From NCBI GenBank assembly GCA_944389145.1, contig CALXLH010000014.1, positions 62,001 to 126,000 of the forward strand: a stretch of DNA of 64,000 nucleotides, read 5' to 3'. Under the pieces are notes generated by a model that searched no databases, was not told where the DNA came from, and was given only the letters and a program-made list of their open reading frames with translations. Shown in pieces: positions 1 through 8,232 of this stretch (its first letter is position 1; each line of letters starts with the position of its first letter). The translations under genes and the position numbers were made by a program. This DNA comes from an uncultured Spirochaetaceae bacterium (lineage in GTDB: Bacteria; Spirochaetota; Spirochaetia; Sphaerochaetales; Sphaerochaetaceae).

Positions 1-322
1 GGGTGGTGAACATGAACTGGATGGCTTCCGATCCGCCTGTGGTGATGAGGATATCATCCTCGGAGAGAGAGAGCCCGTACTTCCTGTAGTATGAAAGCAG
101 GGCCTTGCGGAGATACGGCTCCCCTTCCGAGATGCCATACGCGATGATCTCATCATCATAGTCATGTATGGCCTTGAGCGCCTCCACGGGAGTCTTGATA
201 TCGGGCTGGCCGATATTAAGATGAATGACATGTATGCCCTTGGTCTTGGCATCCCGCGCATACGGCACGAGACGCCTGATCGGAGAGCACTGGAACCCTG
301 ATATCCTATTAGACATCTGCAT
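1..322 (-). CDS. PLP-dependent aminotransferase, class I/II (3' end outside window)
   Basis: Only the first 107 residues lie in the window; the gene runs off the left edge. I read them from the complement. The start is an ATG behind GAGGAGG. The fragment has the fold type I aminotransferase N-terminus: NIGQPD near residues 36-41, an AYGISEGEPYLRKAL stretch typical of the aspartate aminotransferase family near 61-75, and TTGGSEA near 94-100, where the SEA residues normally contact the PLP phosphate. The catalytic lysine would lie beyond the edge. The gene follows prs by 11 bases on the same strand and is probably cotranscribed. Substrate cannot be assigned from this part; aspartate, alanine or aromatic aminotransferase are all possible. 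Confidence 0.85.
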   Translation of the reverse strand, partial: MQMSNRISGFQCSPIRRLVPYARDAKTKGIHVIHLNIGQPDIKTPVEALKAIHDYDDEIIAYGISEGEPYLRKALLSYYRKYGLSLSEDDILITTGGSEAIQFMFTT

Positions 323-333
323 AGCGTACCTCC

Positions 334-1620
334 TCAGTCAGCCATCAGAGAGCTGTCCTGGATAAGAGGAGCGGCAGGATTTGCCTGTGACGTGTCGATA
401 AGCTTCTGGATGAACTTTCGGTTATCGAGAAGAGGAGAGATGGAACGGCCATGGTGCAGGCGCGATATGACGCGTGCGAAAAGCTCCGTGACATCAGCCT
501 GGACGAACCATTCCTTCTCCAGCAGTCCCTTCCCCTGATACACGGCATTGGTTCCGATGATCCTCCAGAACACGCCTTCCTTGTAGGCAGCATCGAAGTT
601 CTCGATGGCGTTGCCGTTGAAGAACGGGAGGGAGACCATGCAGATGATCCTCTTGGCTCCCCTGTTCATCAGCTCACGCATCGCTATGATCATCGTACCG
701 CCCGTGGCAATCATATCATCTGCCATCAGCACGGTCTTGCCCTTCACGTCGCCCAGGAGATTGATGCTCTTGATATTTGAATTCTTCGCATCCTTGGAAA
801 CCACGGAATAGTCACGCTCCTTGTAGAGCATGGCAAGCGGGCGATGCAGGCCCTGCGCGTAGAACTTGTTCCTCGATACCGCTCCCGTATCTGGAGAGAC
901 GACCACGAGATCCGGATCGGAGAAGTCTATGAGCTTGCGCAGCGCGATCAGCGTCTGGTACGAGCCATGAAGGTTCTCAAGATGGCAGGTGGTAAACGCG
1001 TTCTCGATCTCACGCGAATGGATATCAAGGGTGATGATCCTGGAGACGCCGAGATTCTCGCAGAAATGTGCGAACATCGAGGCCGTAAGAGCCTCGCGCC
1101 CAGCCTTCTTATGCTGCCTTGCATAGGGATAGGTCGGCAGTACGAGCGTTATCGACTCTGCTCCTGCAAGCTTCACGGCATTGATCGTCGTGAAGAGGAA
1201 CATCAGATGGTCGTTGACAGAGATCGGCTGAGGCTCATCGAGTCCGGCCACCTTGATCGGAGCGCTGTTCGATACATCATGGACGATGTAGACATGAAGC
1301 CCCCGGACCGGGTCGATGATCTCCGCCTTCTCCTCTCCGTTGGCGAATCTCGTGTACTTCACGTTGATCGTCATGTCGGGACAATGGAATGAGGAAGGAA
1401 GCTTCCCTGCAGGAATCTTGCGGCTATCAAGATCGTCCTCAAGGGTCACGAACTTCAAAAGCTGCTCCGCGCTGATATCATGCCTCTTGGTAAGGGCCTC
1501 CGACAGCTTCTCGTATCGGTCGATATAAAGGCGCCTGAGATGCTTGACGACCTTTCCGGTGAAATACTCGCTGCCCGGACCAGCGATGACTCCGAGCTTG
1601 TGGGGTTTGATGATGCTCAT
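334..1620 (-). CDS. prs: Ribose-phosphate pyrophosphokinase (PRPP synthetase), long spirochaete-type
   Basis: Makes 5-phosphoribosyl diphosphate from ribose 5-phosphate and ATP for nucleotide, histidine and tryptophan synthesis; cytoplasmic. The PRPP-binding loop DDMIATGGT is at residues 301-309, the PYARQHKK segment at 165-172, DIHS at 199-202 and SPDTGA at 242-247. At 428 residues it is about 110 longer than the usual ~315-residue enzyme, mainly through an N-terminal extension of ~100 residues. I see no Shine-Dalgarno before the ATG. An 8-base perfect inverted repeat lies upstream and may be an operator. The aminotransferase gene follows 11 bases downstream. Confidence 0.93.
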   Translation of the reverse strand: MSIIKPHKLGVIAGPGSEYFTGKVVKHLRRLYIDRYEKLSEALTKRHDISAEQLLKFVTLEDDLDSRKIPAGKLPSSFHCPDMTINVKYTRFANGEEKAEIIDPVRGLHVYIVHDVSNSAPIKVAGLDEPQPISVNDHLMFLFTTINAVKLAGAESITLVLPTYPYARQHKKAGREALTASMFAHFCENLGVSRIITLDIHSREIENAFTTCHLENLHGSYQTLIALRKLIDFSDPDLVVVSPDTGAVSRNKFYAQGLHRPLAMLYKERDYSVVSKDAKNSNIKSINLLGDVKGKTVLMADDMIATGGTMIIAMRELMNRGAKRIICMVSLPFFNGNAIENFDAAYKEGVFWRIIGTNAVYQGKGLLEKEWFVQADVTELFARVISRLHHGRSISPLLDNRKFIQKLIDTSQANPAAPLIQDSSLMAD

Positions 1621-1928
1621 ATGGTCACTGTAATGTAATGGGGTGCCTTTGGCAAGGATGGTTTGAAGGCAAAAATATGATATCGTACAAGATGTTGCTA
1701 CATCATCTTGTTAATATACAAGAAATTGACATGGCATAACACGGTTTAGCGGCACGATCCGGCCAGCTATCGCTTCTTCCTGCCATCATCCTGTCCATGT
1801 CCCCAGACGCCCTACCAGGGCCATGCATGGCATATCCCACGCCTCAGGAAGATGCTGACATGATCCAAGGTACGGATACCATCGCGGCAAGGGCTTGCAT
1901 CACCCAGCGGCAAGGCCTCCGCTTCCGC
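1621..1928. other. Intergenic region between argH and prs
   Basis: No convincing gene fits in these 308 bases. The half next to prs is AT-rich and must hold its promoter; it contains the inverted repeat listed separately. The half next to the argH stop is GC-rich, with a 12-base palindrome GCCATGCATGGC at 1820-1831 and a 9-base direct repeat GCGGCAAGG at 1884-1892 and 1907-1915. I see no clear stem plus U-run for argH termination. Confidence 0.5.
1687..1711 (-). promoter_or_regulatory. Inverted repeat upstream of prs (candidate operator)
   Basis: ACAAGATG and CATCTTGT form a perfect 8-base inverted repeat with a 9-base spacer, 67 bases upstream of the prs start. The spacer makes a second, overlapping dyad GATGT-TGCT-ACATC. 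The AT-rich context and position suggest a repressor site for prs, but the regulator is unknown. A transcript hairpin is an alternative. Confidence 0.35.
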
Positions 1929-3296
1929 TTATGGAATGACCTCCACGACTCCCGGTACCAGGGATGAATAGACCGAGGAAAGCCGATCCATCCTTCCTTC
2001 GACCTCTGCCTCAAGCCTCTCCAGCCATTCAGCATCCTTATCGATGCAGAGATTGCCTGCCGTTCCGACTGACGTCCTCTTCCTGATCGATGCCACGGGA
2101 TCCTCTCCCTGTACCTTGTCGAGATTAAGCCCGATATCCTTATAGCTATCGCGGAAGTTACCGCCTGCAAGGACCTTCTCCATAACCCTATCCGTAGCAT
2201 ACAGCTCGCTCGTGCATGCCGCGATCAGGCGGTCAGGATGGACCTCCAGCCTAGAGATCATCTCCTTCATTATCAGAAGGAGCTCCTCAGCGCTCCTGAA
2301 GCCCTCGATAAGAGGCTCCTTCGTATCCTGGAAATCCCTGTTATAGCCAGAAGGCAGCGCCTTTATTATCGATTTGACACGCATGGAGCAGGAGGAGATC
2401 AATGACGTGCGCGAACGGGCAAGCTCCAGTCCATCGGGATTCTTCTTCTGAGGCATTATCGATGAACCTGTGCAAAGCTCGCGCGGAAGCGAGAAGTAGC
2501 CGAACTCGGGAAGGGTGAAGATCATCAGGTCCTGGGCGAGCTTGGAAACCGTAAGCGCGAGATACTCCGCATGATCGAGAAAGAATGCCTCGAACTTTCC
2601 ACGGGAATTATTCGCATATAGCACGTTGTTCTGCACATGGGCAAATCCCATCAGCGAGGAGGTGTACTCCCTATCAAGCGGCAGCGTCACTCCGTACGAT
2701 GCGGCAGAGCCGAGGGGGGACTGATCAAGCACCCGGTACAGATCCAGGAGCATCGAGACCTCCTCCTCTGTCTCCTCGGCAAAAGACAGGGCCCATAGAG
2801 CGACAGATGAAGGCATCGCTATCTGCATATGAGTGCGGCCAGGCATCGGAACATCGACATTTGCCGAAGCAAGGCCGATAAGCGATCTGGCAAAGCCTAA
2901 GGCCGCGGAGGAGAGCTTAAGAACGGCCTCCCTCATATATATCCTCAAGGCAGTCTGTACCTGATCGTTGCGGCTTCGTCCGGTATGTATCTTCTTCCCG
3001 GCCTCCCCCAGCTTCTCGGTAAGGTAACCCTCGATAGCGGTATGGCAATCCTCATCGCTGAGGCTGATCGGAAAATTCCCGGCCTTACGCAGCAGGGCAA
3101 TCTCCTCAAGGCCCTCAAGAAGGGAGGCAAGCTCAGCAGGAGAGAGTATCCCTATCCTGCCAAGGCCCTTCGCATGGGCTGACGATCCGACGAGATCCGA
3201 AAGCACCAGCTCCTGATCGTATATATAGTCATTGCGTACCGTGAAATGCTCCATCATCGAGTCAAGCGTGTAGTTCTTCTGCCAGAGTTTAGCCAT
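1929..3296 (-). CDS. argH: Argininosuccinate lyase
   Basis: Splits argininosuccinate into arginine and fumarate, the last step of arginine synthesis. The fumarase/aspartase-superfamily signature GSSIMPQKKNPDG is at residues 277-289 and contains the mobile catalytic serine. HTGRSRND at 104-111 and TH at 155-156 are the other active-site segments. Length 455 is normal. There is no Shine-Dalgarno; a GATAAT hexamer lies 9 bases before the ATG, so the mRNA leader may be very short. No other arginine gene is nearby, and argG is not in the window. Confidence 0.95.
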   Translation of the reverse strand: MAKLWQKNYTLDSMMEHFTVRNDYIYDQELVLSDLVGSSAHAKGLGRIGILSPAELASLLEGLEEIALLRKAGNFPISLSDEDCHTAIEGYLTEKLGEAGKKIHTGRSRNDQVQTALRIYMREAVLKLSSAALGFARSLIGLASANVDVPMPGRTHMQIAMPSSVALWALSFAEETEEEVSMLLDLYRVLDQSPLGSAASYGVTLPLDREYTSSLMGFAHVQNNVLYANNSRGKFEAFFLDHAEYLALTVSKLAQDLMIFTLPEFGYFSLPRELCTGSSIMPQKKNPDGLELARSRTSLISSCSMRVKSIIKALPSGYNRDFQDTKEPLIEGFRSAEELLLIMKEMISRLEVHPDRLIAACTSELYATDRVMEKVLAGGNFRDSYKDIGLNLDKVQGEDPVASIRKRTSVGTAGNLCIDKDAEWLERLEAEVEGRMDRLSSVYSSLVPGVVEVIP

Positions 3297-3353
3297 GGTA
3301 GAGAGATTATCAGAAAAGATGGCAGAATCATAGACTCAGGGCATATATATAGC

Positions 3354-4301
3354 ATGAGGATAATAACGATACTCGCGATGATCCTGCTCATCCTATCAGG
3401 CTGTCCATATGGACCGGGCAGGATCTATGACTCATTCCTCGGCCAGGACATGACGCTGCCGAAGGTACTCTCATATGGCCTGGAGGATAACCAGACATTC
3501 AAGATCGTCTATGACCGCGTCGTGTATCTTGCCGACGCAGAGCTGGATGGAAGGAAGCTTAAGGGCAATATGGAAGGCTCGATATTCGATATCAGGCTCA
3601 GCCGTACGCTCAGCCGCGGAGAACGCGCGATCCTCTCGGTAACGGCAGAGACAGAGATAGGCAACACGCTTCGTTCGTCATTCATCGTCATCGGCAGGAA
3701 TGAAGACATCCCGCATACAGTGATAAACGAAGCCTCGATCCAGGGTACAGGGGATGCCCCGGACCGGGTCGAGCTTCTCTTCCTCGAGGAGGGAAACACT
3801 GCAGGCATGGTCCTTCGAGACGGTACCGCCGAAGGTGCGAACCACAGCTACTATCTTCCGCAGATTGATGTCCAGCCAGGGGATATGCTGCTCATCTACT
3901 GGAATGCCGAGCATACTGGCGATGACACGGTATCAGGAAACGGCCATACGACGCATATCGCAGATGCAGGAAGCGACACGACGCTCTCCGGCACGAACGG
4001 CACCCTCATACTTTATGCGGAAGAGAATGGAGATATCATGGATGGCATGGTATATACCACAGGCGATAATCCTAATTCAGATGGATATGGCAATGATAGG
4101 ACCAGGGATGCGGCAAGGCTCCTAAGGGAGGAAGGGCAATGGGCAGGAGAGCCGATAGACTCGAATCTAGTCACATCAAGCCGCGTCCTGGCAAGGCTTC
4201 CTGGCGGCTGGGATACAAACACCAGCGAGGACTTCTTCATAACAGAGCCAAGGAAATCCACATTCGGCTATCCGAATGAGTACTTTCCCTATGAGCCCTG
4301 A
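3354..4301 (+). CDS. Predicted lipoprotein with lamin-tail-like domain
   Basis: A 315-residue exported protein. I place the start at the ATG that gives a lipoprotein signal peptide: MRI, a hydrophobic run, then lipobox LSGC with the lipidated cysteine at residue 17. Upstream in-frame ATGs would bury this signal and overlap the divergent argH start. The middle part begins VINEASIQG and includes PDRVELLFLEEG, resembling the start of lamin-tail (LTD) domains found in secreted bacterial proteins. Function is unknown; a surface adhesion or enzyme-accessory role would be typical. It is transcribed divergently from argH and seems monocistronic. Confidence 0.7.
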   Translation: MRIITILAMILLILSGCPYGPGRIYDSFLGQDMTLPKVLSYGLEDNQTFKIVYDRVVYLADAELDGRKLKGNMEGSIFDIRLSRTLSRGERAILSVTAETEIGNTLRSSFIVIGRNEDIPHTVINEASIQGTGDAPDRVELLFLEEGNTAGMVLRDGTAEGANHSYYLPQIDVQPGDMLLIYWNAEHTGDDTVSGNGHTTHIADAGSDTTLSGTNGTLILYAEENGDIMDGMVYTTGDNPNSDGYGNDRTRDAARLLREEGQWAGEPIDSNLVTSSRVLARLPGGWDTNTSEDFFITEPRKSTFGYPNEYFPYEP

Positions 4302-4357
4302 TGGCCGCAGCACGGTCACGGCAAGGCATGGCTGATGAAAGCCAGGATACGTGCCTC

Positions 4358-4412
4358 AGCAGACGACCCCTCCTCACGGAGGGATCGCCGGGGGTTATGA
4401 TCGCCGTCTGCT
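4358..4412 (-). terminator. Nested inverted repeats after the SSB gene
   Basis: AGCAGACG (4358-4365) pairs with CGTCTGCT (4405-4412) around a loop that itself holds CCCTCC-TCAC-GGAGGG (4368-4383) and two GATCGCC copies. It lies between two convergent genes, starting 57 bases after the lipoprotein stop and 8 bases beyond the SSB stop, so a bidirectional terminator is the simplest reading. There is no clear U-run on either strand. Confidence 0.4.
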
Positions 4413-4419
4413 ATGCGTC

Positions 4420-4854
4420 CTAGATCCTGTACAGCACCTCCGGTTCTCCGGCTCTGTCACTCTCACCGTTCTCGCCTTCGATTACCTCAAGGGCCGGATC
4501 GGACCGGCCTGAGGACTTAGGCGTCCTGAACTCCACATGCTCGGCCACGATCTCCATGCCGCGCCTCGCCGTGCCATCGCTCCCCATCCAGCGGCAAAGG
4601 CGCAGGCGTCCCACCACGCGGCTGGTCATCCCCTTCCTCATGCGGTCAAGGGCCTTGTCCCCGAGCGTCCCCCAGCATTGCACAGGGACAAACACGGTCT
4701 CCACCTTCTTCTCGCCATCGCGGCCCATATAGTAGCGATCAGATGCGAGATCGAACTTCACGAGCCTTGTTTCCGCCGGAGCCTCAGCAAGCTCCACCTT
4801 CCTTGGGTCATCTGTCAGGACGCCCTCAAGAAGAACGCTGTTTAGATGATTCAT
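4420..4854 (-). CDS. Single-stranded DNA-binding protein family (OB fold), no acidic C-terminal tip
   Basis: A 144-residue protein with an SSB-type OB fold: the N-terminus MNHLNSVLLEGVLTDDP matches the first SSB strand, followed by VKFDLASDRYY and TVFVPVQCWGTLGDKA, which aligns with the family's F-x-x-V-x-x-(W/F) segment. It should coat single-stranded DNA. Canonical bacterial SSB ends in an acidic tip such as DDDIPF that recruits repair proteins; this one ends EVLYRI, with only a diffuse acidic run before it. It may be a secondary SSB paralogue. A strong AGGAGG lies 7 bases before the ATG. It faces pyrH divergently. Confidence 0.8.
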   Translation of the reverse strand: MNHLNSVLLEGVLTDDPRKVELAEAPAETRLVKFDLASDRYYMGRDGEKKVETVFVPVQCWGTLGDKALDRMRKGMTSRVVGRLRLCRWMGSDGTARRGMEIVAEHVEFRTPKSSGRSDPALEVIEGENGESDRAGEPEVLYRI

Positions 4855-4937
4855 TCTTCATCCTCCTGATACATATACGCCCTGGGTCCACATTTTGACC
4901 AATCCCTGCTATCATTCCACATGGAAAAGGAGGAGCA

Positions 4938-5630
4938 ATGGCTCTCACGATCATATCGCTAGGCGGTTCTATAATCGCCCCGGACGGAGTAGATTCCGCT
5001 TTCCTCTCAGCATTCAGGAAGGCAATCGTCGCATACCTTGAGGAGGAACCAGAGGCACGGCTCGTATTCGTCGCAGGAGGCGGAGCGCCTGCCCGCGTCT
5101 ATCAGAAGGCGCTTCGTGAGATAAGGACCGATGCAGATATCTCGGTACAGGACTGGCTCGGTATAAAGGCAACGCACCTCAACGCGATGCTGATCAAAGG
5201 AGTGTTCTCAGGCTACGTGACCGACGACGTGGTAACCGATCCTACGGCAGAGGACCTGGAATTCACAGGCCGCATACTCGCAGCCGGAGGGTGGAAGCCG
5301 GGATTCAGCACCGATACCGACGCAGTCTACCTTGCCCGCCGCTTCGGAGCGGACAGGATCATCAATCTCTCGAACATCAGGAAGGTATATACCGCCGATC
5401 CTCGGATCGACAAGGATGCGAAGCCTATCGACAGGATATCATGGCACGACTTCCGCGCGATGGTCGGAGATGAATGGACGCCCGGGAAGAACGCCCCATT
5501 CGATCCGATAGCTTCAAGGCTCGCAGAAGAAAGCGGGCTCACCGTCATCTGCGCTGATGGCCGCGACATCGAGAACACCATCGCGATCCTCAAGGGAAAG
5601 GAAGCAGAGGGCACGATCATCGGCGCTTGA
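4938..5630 (+). CDS. pyrH: UMP kinase, archaeal-type
   Basis: Phosphorylates UMP to UDP in pyrimidine nucleotide synthesis. The amino acid kinase fold begins with ISLGGSIIAP, then VAGGGAPARVYQ, and has a C-terminal nucleotide-binding part with NLSNIRKVYTADPR. Length is 230, and the sequence is closer to the archaeal UMPK subfamily than to typical bacterial PyrH, as in other spirochaetes. Start: ATG preceded by AAGGAGGAGC. An extended -10 TGCTATCAT (4907-4915) puts transcription start near 4922, leaving a short leader that holds the ribosome site. The 3' end overlaps the convergent radical SAM gene by 14 bases. Confidence 0.9.
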   Translation: MALTIISLGGSIIAPDGVDSAFLSAFRKAIVAYLEEEPEARLVFVAGGGAPARVYQKALREIRTDADISVQDWLGIKATHLNAMLIKGVFSGYVTDDVVTDPTAEDLEFTGRILAAGGWKPGFSTDTDAVYLARRFGADRIINLSNIRKVYTADPRIDKDAKPIDRISWHDFRAMVGDEWTPGKNAPFDPIASRLAEESGLTVICADGRDIENTIAILKGKEAEGTIIGA

Positions 5631-6546
5631 GAGACAGGAATACAGGATCAGGATCCGCGAACGAGAGGGGGAAAGGGATATCCTTGGTGAAATCCGGAAT
5701 CCACAGCACATCGTCATCGCTGGGATCCTGCATAAAGCCATCATCGATCCCAAGCTCCTCAAGGAGATCCACGAGGCCATCGTACTCTGCATCGGTCAAG
5801 CAAGGAAGGTCGGCATCTCCCAATGGCGGCACGAACTGCGTCATCAGGGAGAGGAAGAATGCGTCCTTATAGCGCTCTGCATAGGCACGAAGGACCTCCT
5901 TCGTCGCCTCGATCTCTCCCGGGAATACAAGATGGCGCAGGAGCGTCCCCTTCATCGCATCAAGATCGGTATAAGGATGATGAGCCTTGATGAAATCAAG
6001 GACAGGGATGATCACGCTGGCATAGCGGGGAGTCCTGCAGAACCTGCCAGCGGTACCCTTATCGAGGGTCTTGCAGTCCACGAGGTATATATCCACATAC
6101 GGATCGATCAGAGAAAGCCCATGCAGGCTCTCATATCCGGAGCTGTTCCAGACCACTGGGAGGGAGAATCCCCTCTCCCTAGCCGCATCGAGAGCCCTGA
6201 TGATCGCAGGTATGAAGTGCGTGCCTGTCACGAGATTGAGCGTCGCTGCCCCGATATCCTGAAGGGAGAGCATGATGGAGACAAGCTCATCATCGCTGAT
6301 CTCGATACCATAGTTCTCCCCATCCGATCCTGATATCTGCCGGTTCTGGCAGTACTGGCAATGGAGAGGACAGCCCGTGAAGAATATCATCCCAGAGCCA
6401 TTCTTCCCGGTTATGGGAGGCTCCTCGCCCCTATGCAGCCCGGCCCAGGCAATCCTCGTCCTGTCGTACTGGCGGCATACCCCCGTGGCCTTCCTCCTGT
6501 CCACATGGCACTCATTAGGACAAAGCACGCAATCTTCATATTCCAT
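5617..6546 (-). CDS. Radical SAM protein, PflX-like (putative pyruvate formate-lyase activating enzyme family)
   Basis: A 309-residue cytoplasmic iron-sulfur protein. The radical SAM cluster motif C-x3-C-x2-C is at residues 59, 63 and 66 (CPLHCQYC). An N-terminal cysteine set (C6, C9, C13, C24) is typical of the COG1313/PflX family, whose substrate is not established. It likely makes a 5'-deoxyadenosyl radical, but activation of a glycyl-radical enzyme is only inferred from the family name, and no such enzyme is nearby. I chose the third in-frame ATG because an extended -10, TGCTATGAT, ends 7 bases before it; upstream ATGs would overlap this promoter. Confidence 0.8.
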   Translation of the reverse strand: MEYEDCVLCPNECHVDRRKATGVCRQYDRTRIAWAGLHRGEEPPITGKNGSGMIFFTGCPLHCQYCQNRQISGSDGENYGIEISDDELVSIMLSLQDIGAATLNLVTGTHFIPAIIRALDAARERGFSLPVVWNSSGYESLHGLSLIDPYVDIYLVDCKTLDKGTAGRFCRTPRYASVIIPVLDFIKAHHPYTDLDAMKGTLLRHLVFPGEIEATKEVLRAYAERYKDAFFLSLMTQFVPPLGDADLPCLTDAEYDGLVDLLEELGIDDGFMQDPSDDDVLWIPDFTKDIPFPLSFADPDPVFLSLKRR

Positions 6547-6553
6547 GGTAACA

Positions 6554-6576
6554 ATCATAGCAGAATACGCTATCAT
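6554..6576. promoter_or_regulatory. Divergent leaderless-type promoters (radical SAM / patatin)
   Basis: Two -10 hexamers sit back to back in the 36 bases between the divergent genes. TATGAT with an upstream TGC (complement of 6554-6559) lies 7 bases before the radical SAM ATG. TATCAT (6571-6576) lies exactly 6 bases before the patatin ATG at 6583, with GTAACA 17 bases upstream as a weak -35. Neither gene has a Shine-Dalgarno sequence, so both transcripts are predicted to start at or one base before the ATG. Confidence 0.5.
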
Positions 6577-6582
6577 CCTGGT

Positions 6583-7698
6583 ATGGGCTTATTCGATCTT
6601 CTCATGCGGAAGCAGAGAATCAGATACATACTCACGATCGATGGAGGGGGAATGCGCGGGATCATCCCCAGCTACATCCTCGGCGCCCTCTCCGACATCC
6701 TTGTCCGCCTCGGTGACAGAAGGCCGCTCTATTCCCATTTCGACCTGATTGCCGGGACGAGTACCGGAGCGCTTCTGTCCCTGGGCCTCTCGATGCCCGG
6801 GGAAGGCAGCAGCTTCAGCACTGAGAAGCTTGCGCCTTATGAGACGAGGAAAGGATACATCCTTCCCGGGCTGGATCCGAGGGGATTCGTGGAGATCTAT
6901 CGCAGCCATGGCCCTGAGATATTCCCAAGGAATCCGGGGATGAAGAGCATACTCTACCCCATACTCACAGATAAGTACGACGTCAGGCCATATGAGCGCC
7001 TGCTCCGCTCATGCTTCTCGGACACGCGCCTCAGCGAAGCAAGGGTCCCGACGCTGGCCGTTGCCTATTCGACCGGAGATGGAGCCATCTATACCATGAA
7101 AAGCTGGGATAGCCACGGCATTTTGATGAGAGAGGCAGCAAGGGCAAGCTCTGCCGCTCCGATGTACTTTCCTCCTGCTGAGATCACGGAACGTGACGGT
7201 AATGCGAAGCACATACTGATAGATGGAGGAGTCGTGGCTAACAACCCCGCGCTCATAGCATATAAGGAAGCAAGGAAGCTTTATCCTGACGCGTCTGAGT
7301 TCAGGATACTCAGCCTCTCAACCTGCGCGCCTCGCTATGTCTTCAACCCATCCGAAGGCCCCGGAGGCATCACGGGATGGGCGAATCCGATCATCAAGGT
7401 ATATTCAGGCGCGCAGATGGATCTCGTTGATGAGATCATGCCAGGCATCAAAGGCGTGGAATACGCCAGGATATGGGCGCCGGTCCTTGAGAAGAGGATC
7501 AAGCTCGATGCAACTACCGATGAATCGGTACAGGCTCTGCTTGAGGCGGCAGAGAGGACGTATGATGCCACGGAACGCACGCTTCGATCATTCGCATATG
7601 ACCTTGCAGAGGAGAAGGTCCACGATTCGGTAAGGCTCTATCAGAACGTGCCAGCGGCCATGGAAGCAGGCTCAGAAGAGGGCACCGATCACCTCTGA
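6583..7698 (+). CDS. Patatin-like phospholipase
   Basis: A 371-residue predicted serine lipid acyl hydrolase. Patatin hallmarks are all present: oxyanion-hole glycines DGGGMRG at 20-26, nucleophile elbow GTSTG at 58-62 (Ser60), and the catalytic aspartate in DGGVVANNPA (Asp214). I see no signal peptide or membrane segment, so it is probably cytoplasmic. The ATG at 6583 was preferred over far-upstream ATGs because those read through the radical SAM gene; it has a -10 6 bases upstream and no Shine-Dalgarno. The domain resembles CapV-type effectors, but no cyclase or other CBASS gene is adjacent, so a lipid-metabolism role is as likely. Confidence 0.85.
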   Translation: MGLFDLLMRKQRIRYILTIDGGGMRGIIPSYILGALSDILVRLGDRRPLYSHFDLIAGTSTGALLSLGLSMPGEGSSFSTEKLAPYETRKGYILPGLDPRGFVEIYRSHGPEIFPRNPGMKSILYPILTDKYDVRPYERLLRSCFSDTRLSEARVPTLAVAYSTGDGAIYTMKSWDSHGILMREAARASSAAPMYFPPAEITERDGNAKHILIDGGVVANNPALIAYKEARKLYPDASEFRILSLSTCAPRYVFNPSEGPGGITGWANPIIKVYSGAQMDLVDEIMPGIKGVEYARIWAPVLEKRIKLDATTDESVQALLEAAERTYDATERTLRSFAYDLAEEKVHDSVRLYQNVPAAMEAGSEEGTDHL

Positions 7699-8232
7699 CA
7701 CCTTAGAAGGAAGCATCTGGACAAGGCTGCGGCGGAGCTTGAGATAATCCTTCATCTCAGTCCGTACTCCTGCTGTATCGGTGATGGCCTTGACAGCCAG
7801 GCATGGAACGGAGCCGCAGAGCGCCGCGACGGCAACGCCATAGCCTTCCATATCGAAGGCATCCACGCCTGCTGCGGACGCTGAGGCAAATGCGGATGAT
7901 GATGAAAGCACGTAATGCGATGATGGATCGAGTGCGATGGATGAGAGCTTCCGGTGATCAGGAAGGAGCGTGGTTCCACGCTTCAGTCCATATGCGGTAA
8001 GATCGGCATCGGGAAAGACGACAGAGCCGAATGAGACGATATCACCGACAGCAAGGCTGCCAGCAGATCCGGCGGTTCCTACGCTTATGACGACATCAGG
8101 TCGGAAGGAGGAGATAGCCAGGGAGGTATTCGCCGCGGCAAGGACCGGGCCTACTCCCGTAATGACCCTCCCATAGCTGTCAGGAAAGGCGGAGAGCTCA
8201 GCCTTGTCGGAGGCCGCTATCAGTATCCTCAA
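7672..8232 (-). CDS. Nucleosidase of the MTA/SAH (phosphorylase) superfamily
   Basis: A 186-residue member of the PNP_UDP_1 fold, shorter than the ~230-residue MTA/SAH nucleosidases. Recognisable parts are ITGVGPVLAAANT near the start, VISVGTAGSAG, the substrate-contacting DMEGYGVA with the family's conserved ME pair, and AVKAITDTAG near the end with the catalytic aspartate. It probably cleaves an N-glycosidic bond of methylthioadenosine, S-adenosylhomocysteine or a related nucleoside. The start is TTG, overlapping the upstream kinase stop as TTGA. The last 27 bases overlap the convergent patatin gene. Confidence 0.78.
   Translation of the reverse strand: MRILIAASDKAELSAFPDSYGRVITGVGPVLAAANTSLAISSFRPDVVISVGTAGSAGSLAVGDIVSFGSVVFPDADLTAYGLKRGTTLLPDHRKLSSIALDPSSHYVLSSSSAFASASAAGVDAFDMEGYGVAVAALCGSVPCLAVKAITDTAGVRTEMKDYLKLRRSLVQMLPSKVSEVIGALF

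Noticed and set aside
844-1392. 182-codon plus-strand open frame
   Set aside because: It is antisense to prs, which has all PRPP synthetase motifs.
5557-6333. 258-codon plus-strand open frame
   Set aside because: It is antisense to the radical SAM gene and overlaps pyrH out of frame; no family match.
6583-7698. CBASS anti-phage system around the patatin
   Set aside because: No CD-NTase cyclase or accessory genes are adjacent; the neighbours are housekeeping genes.
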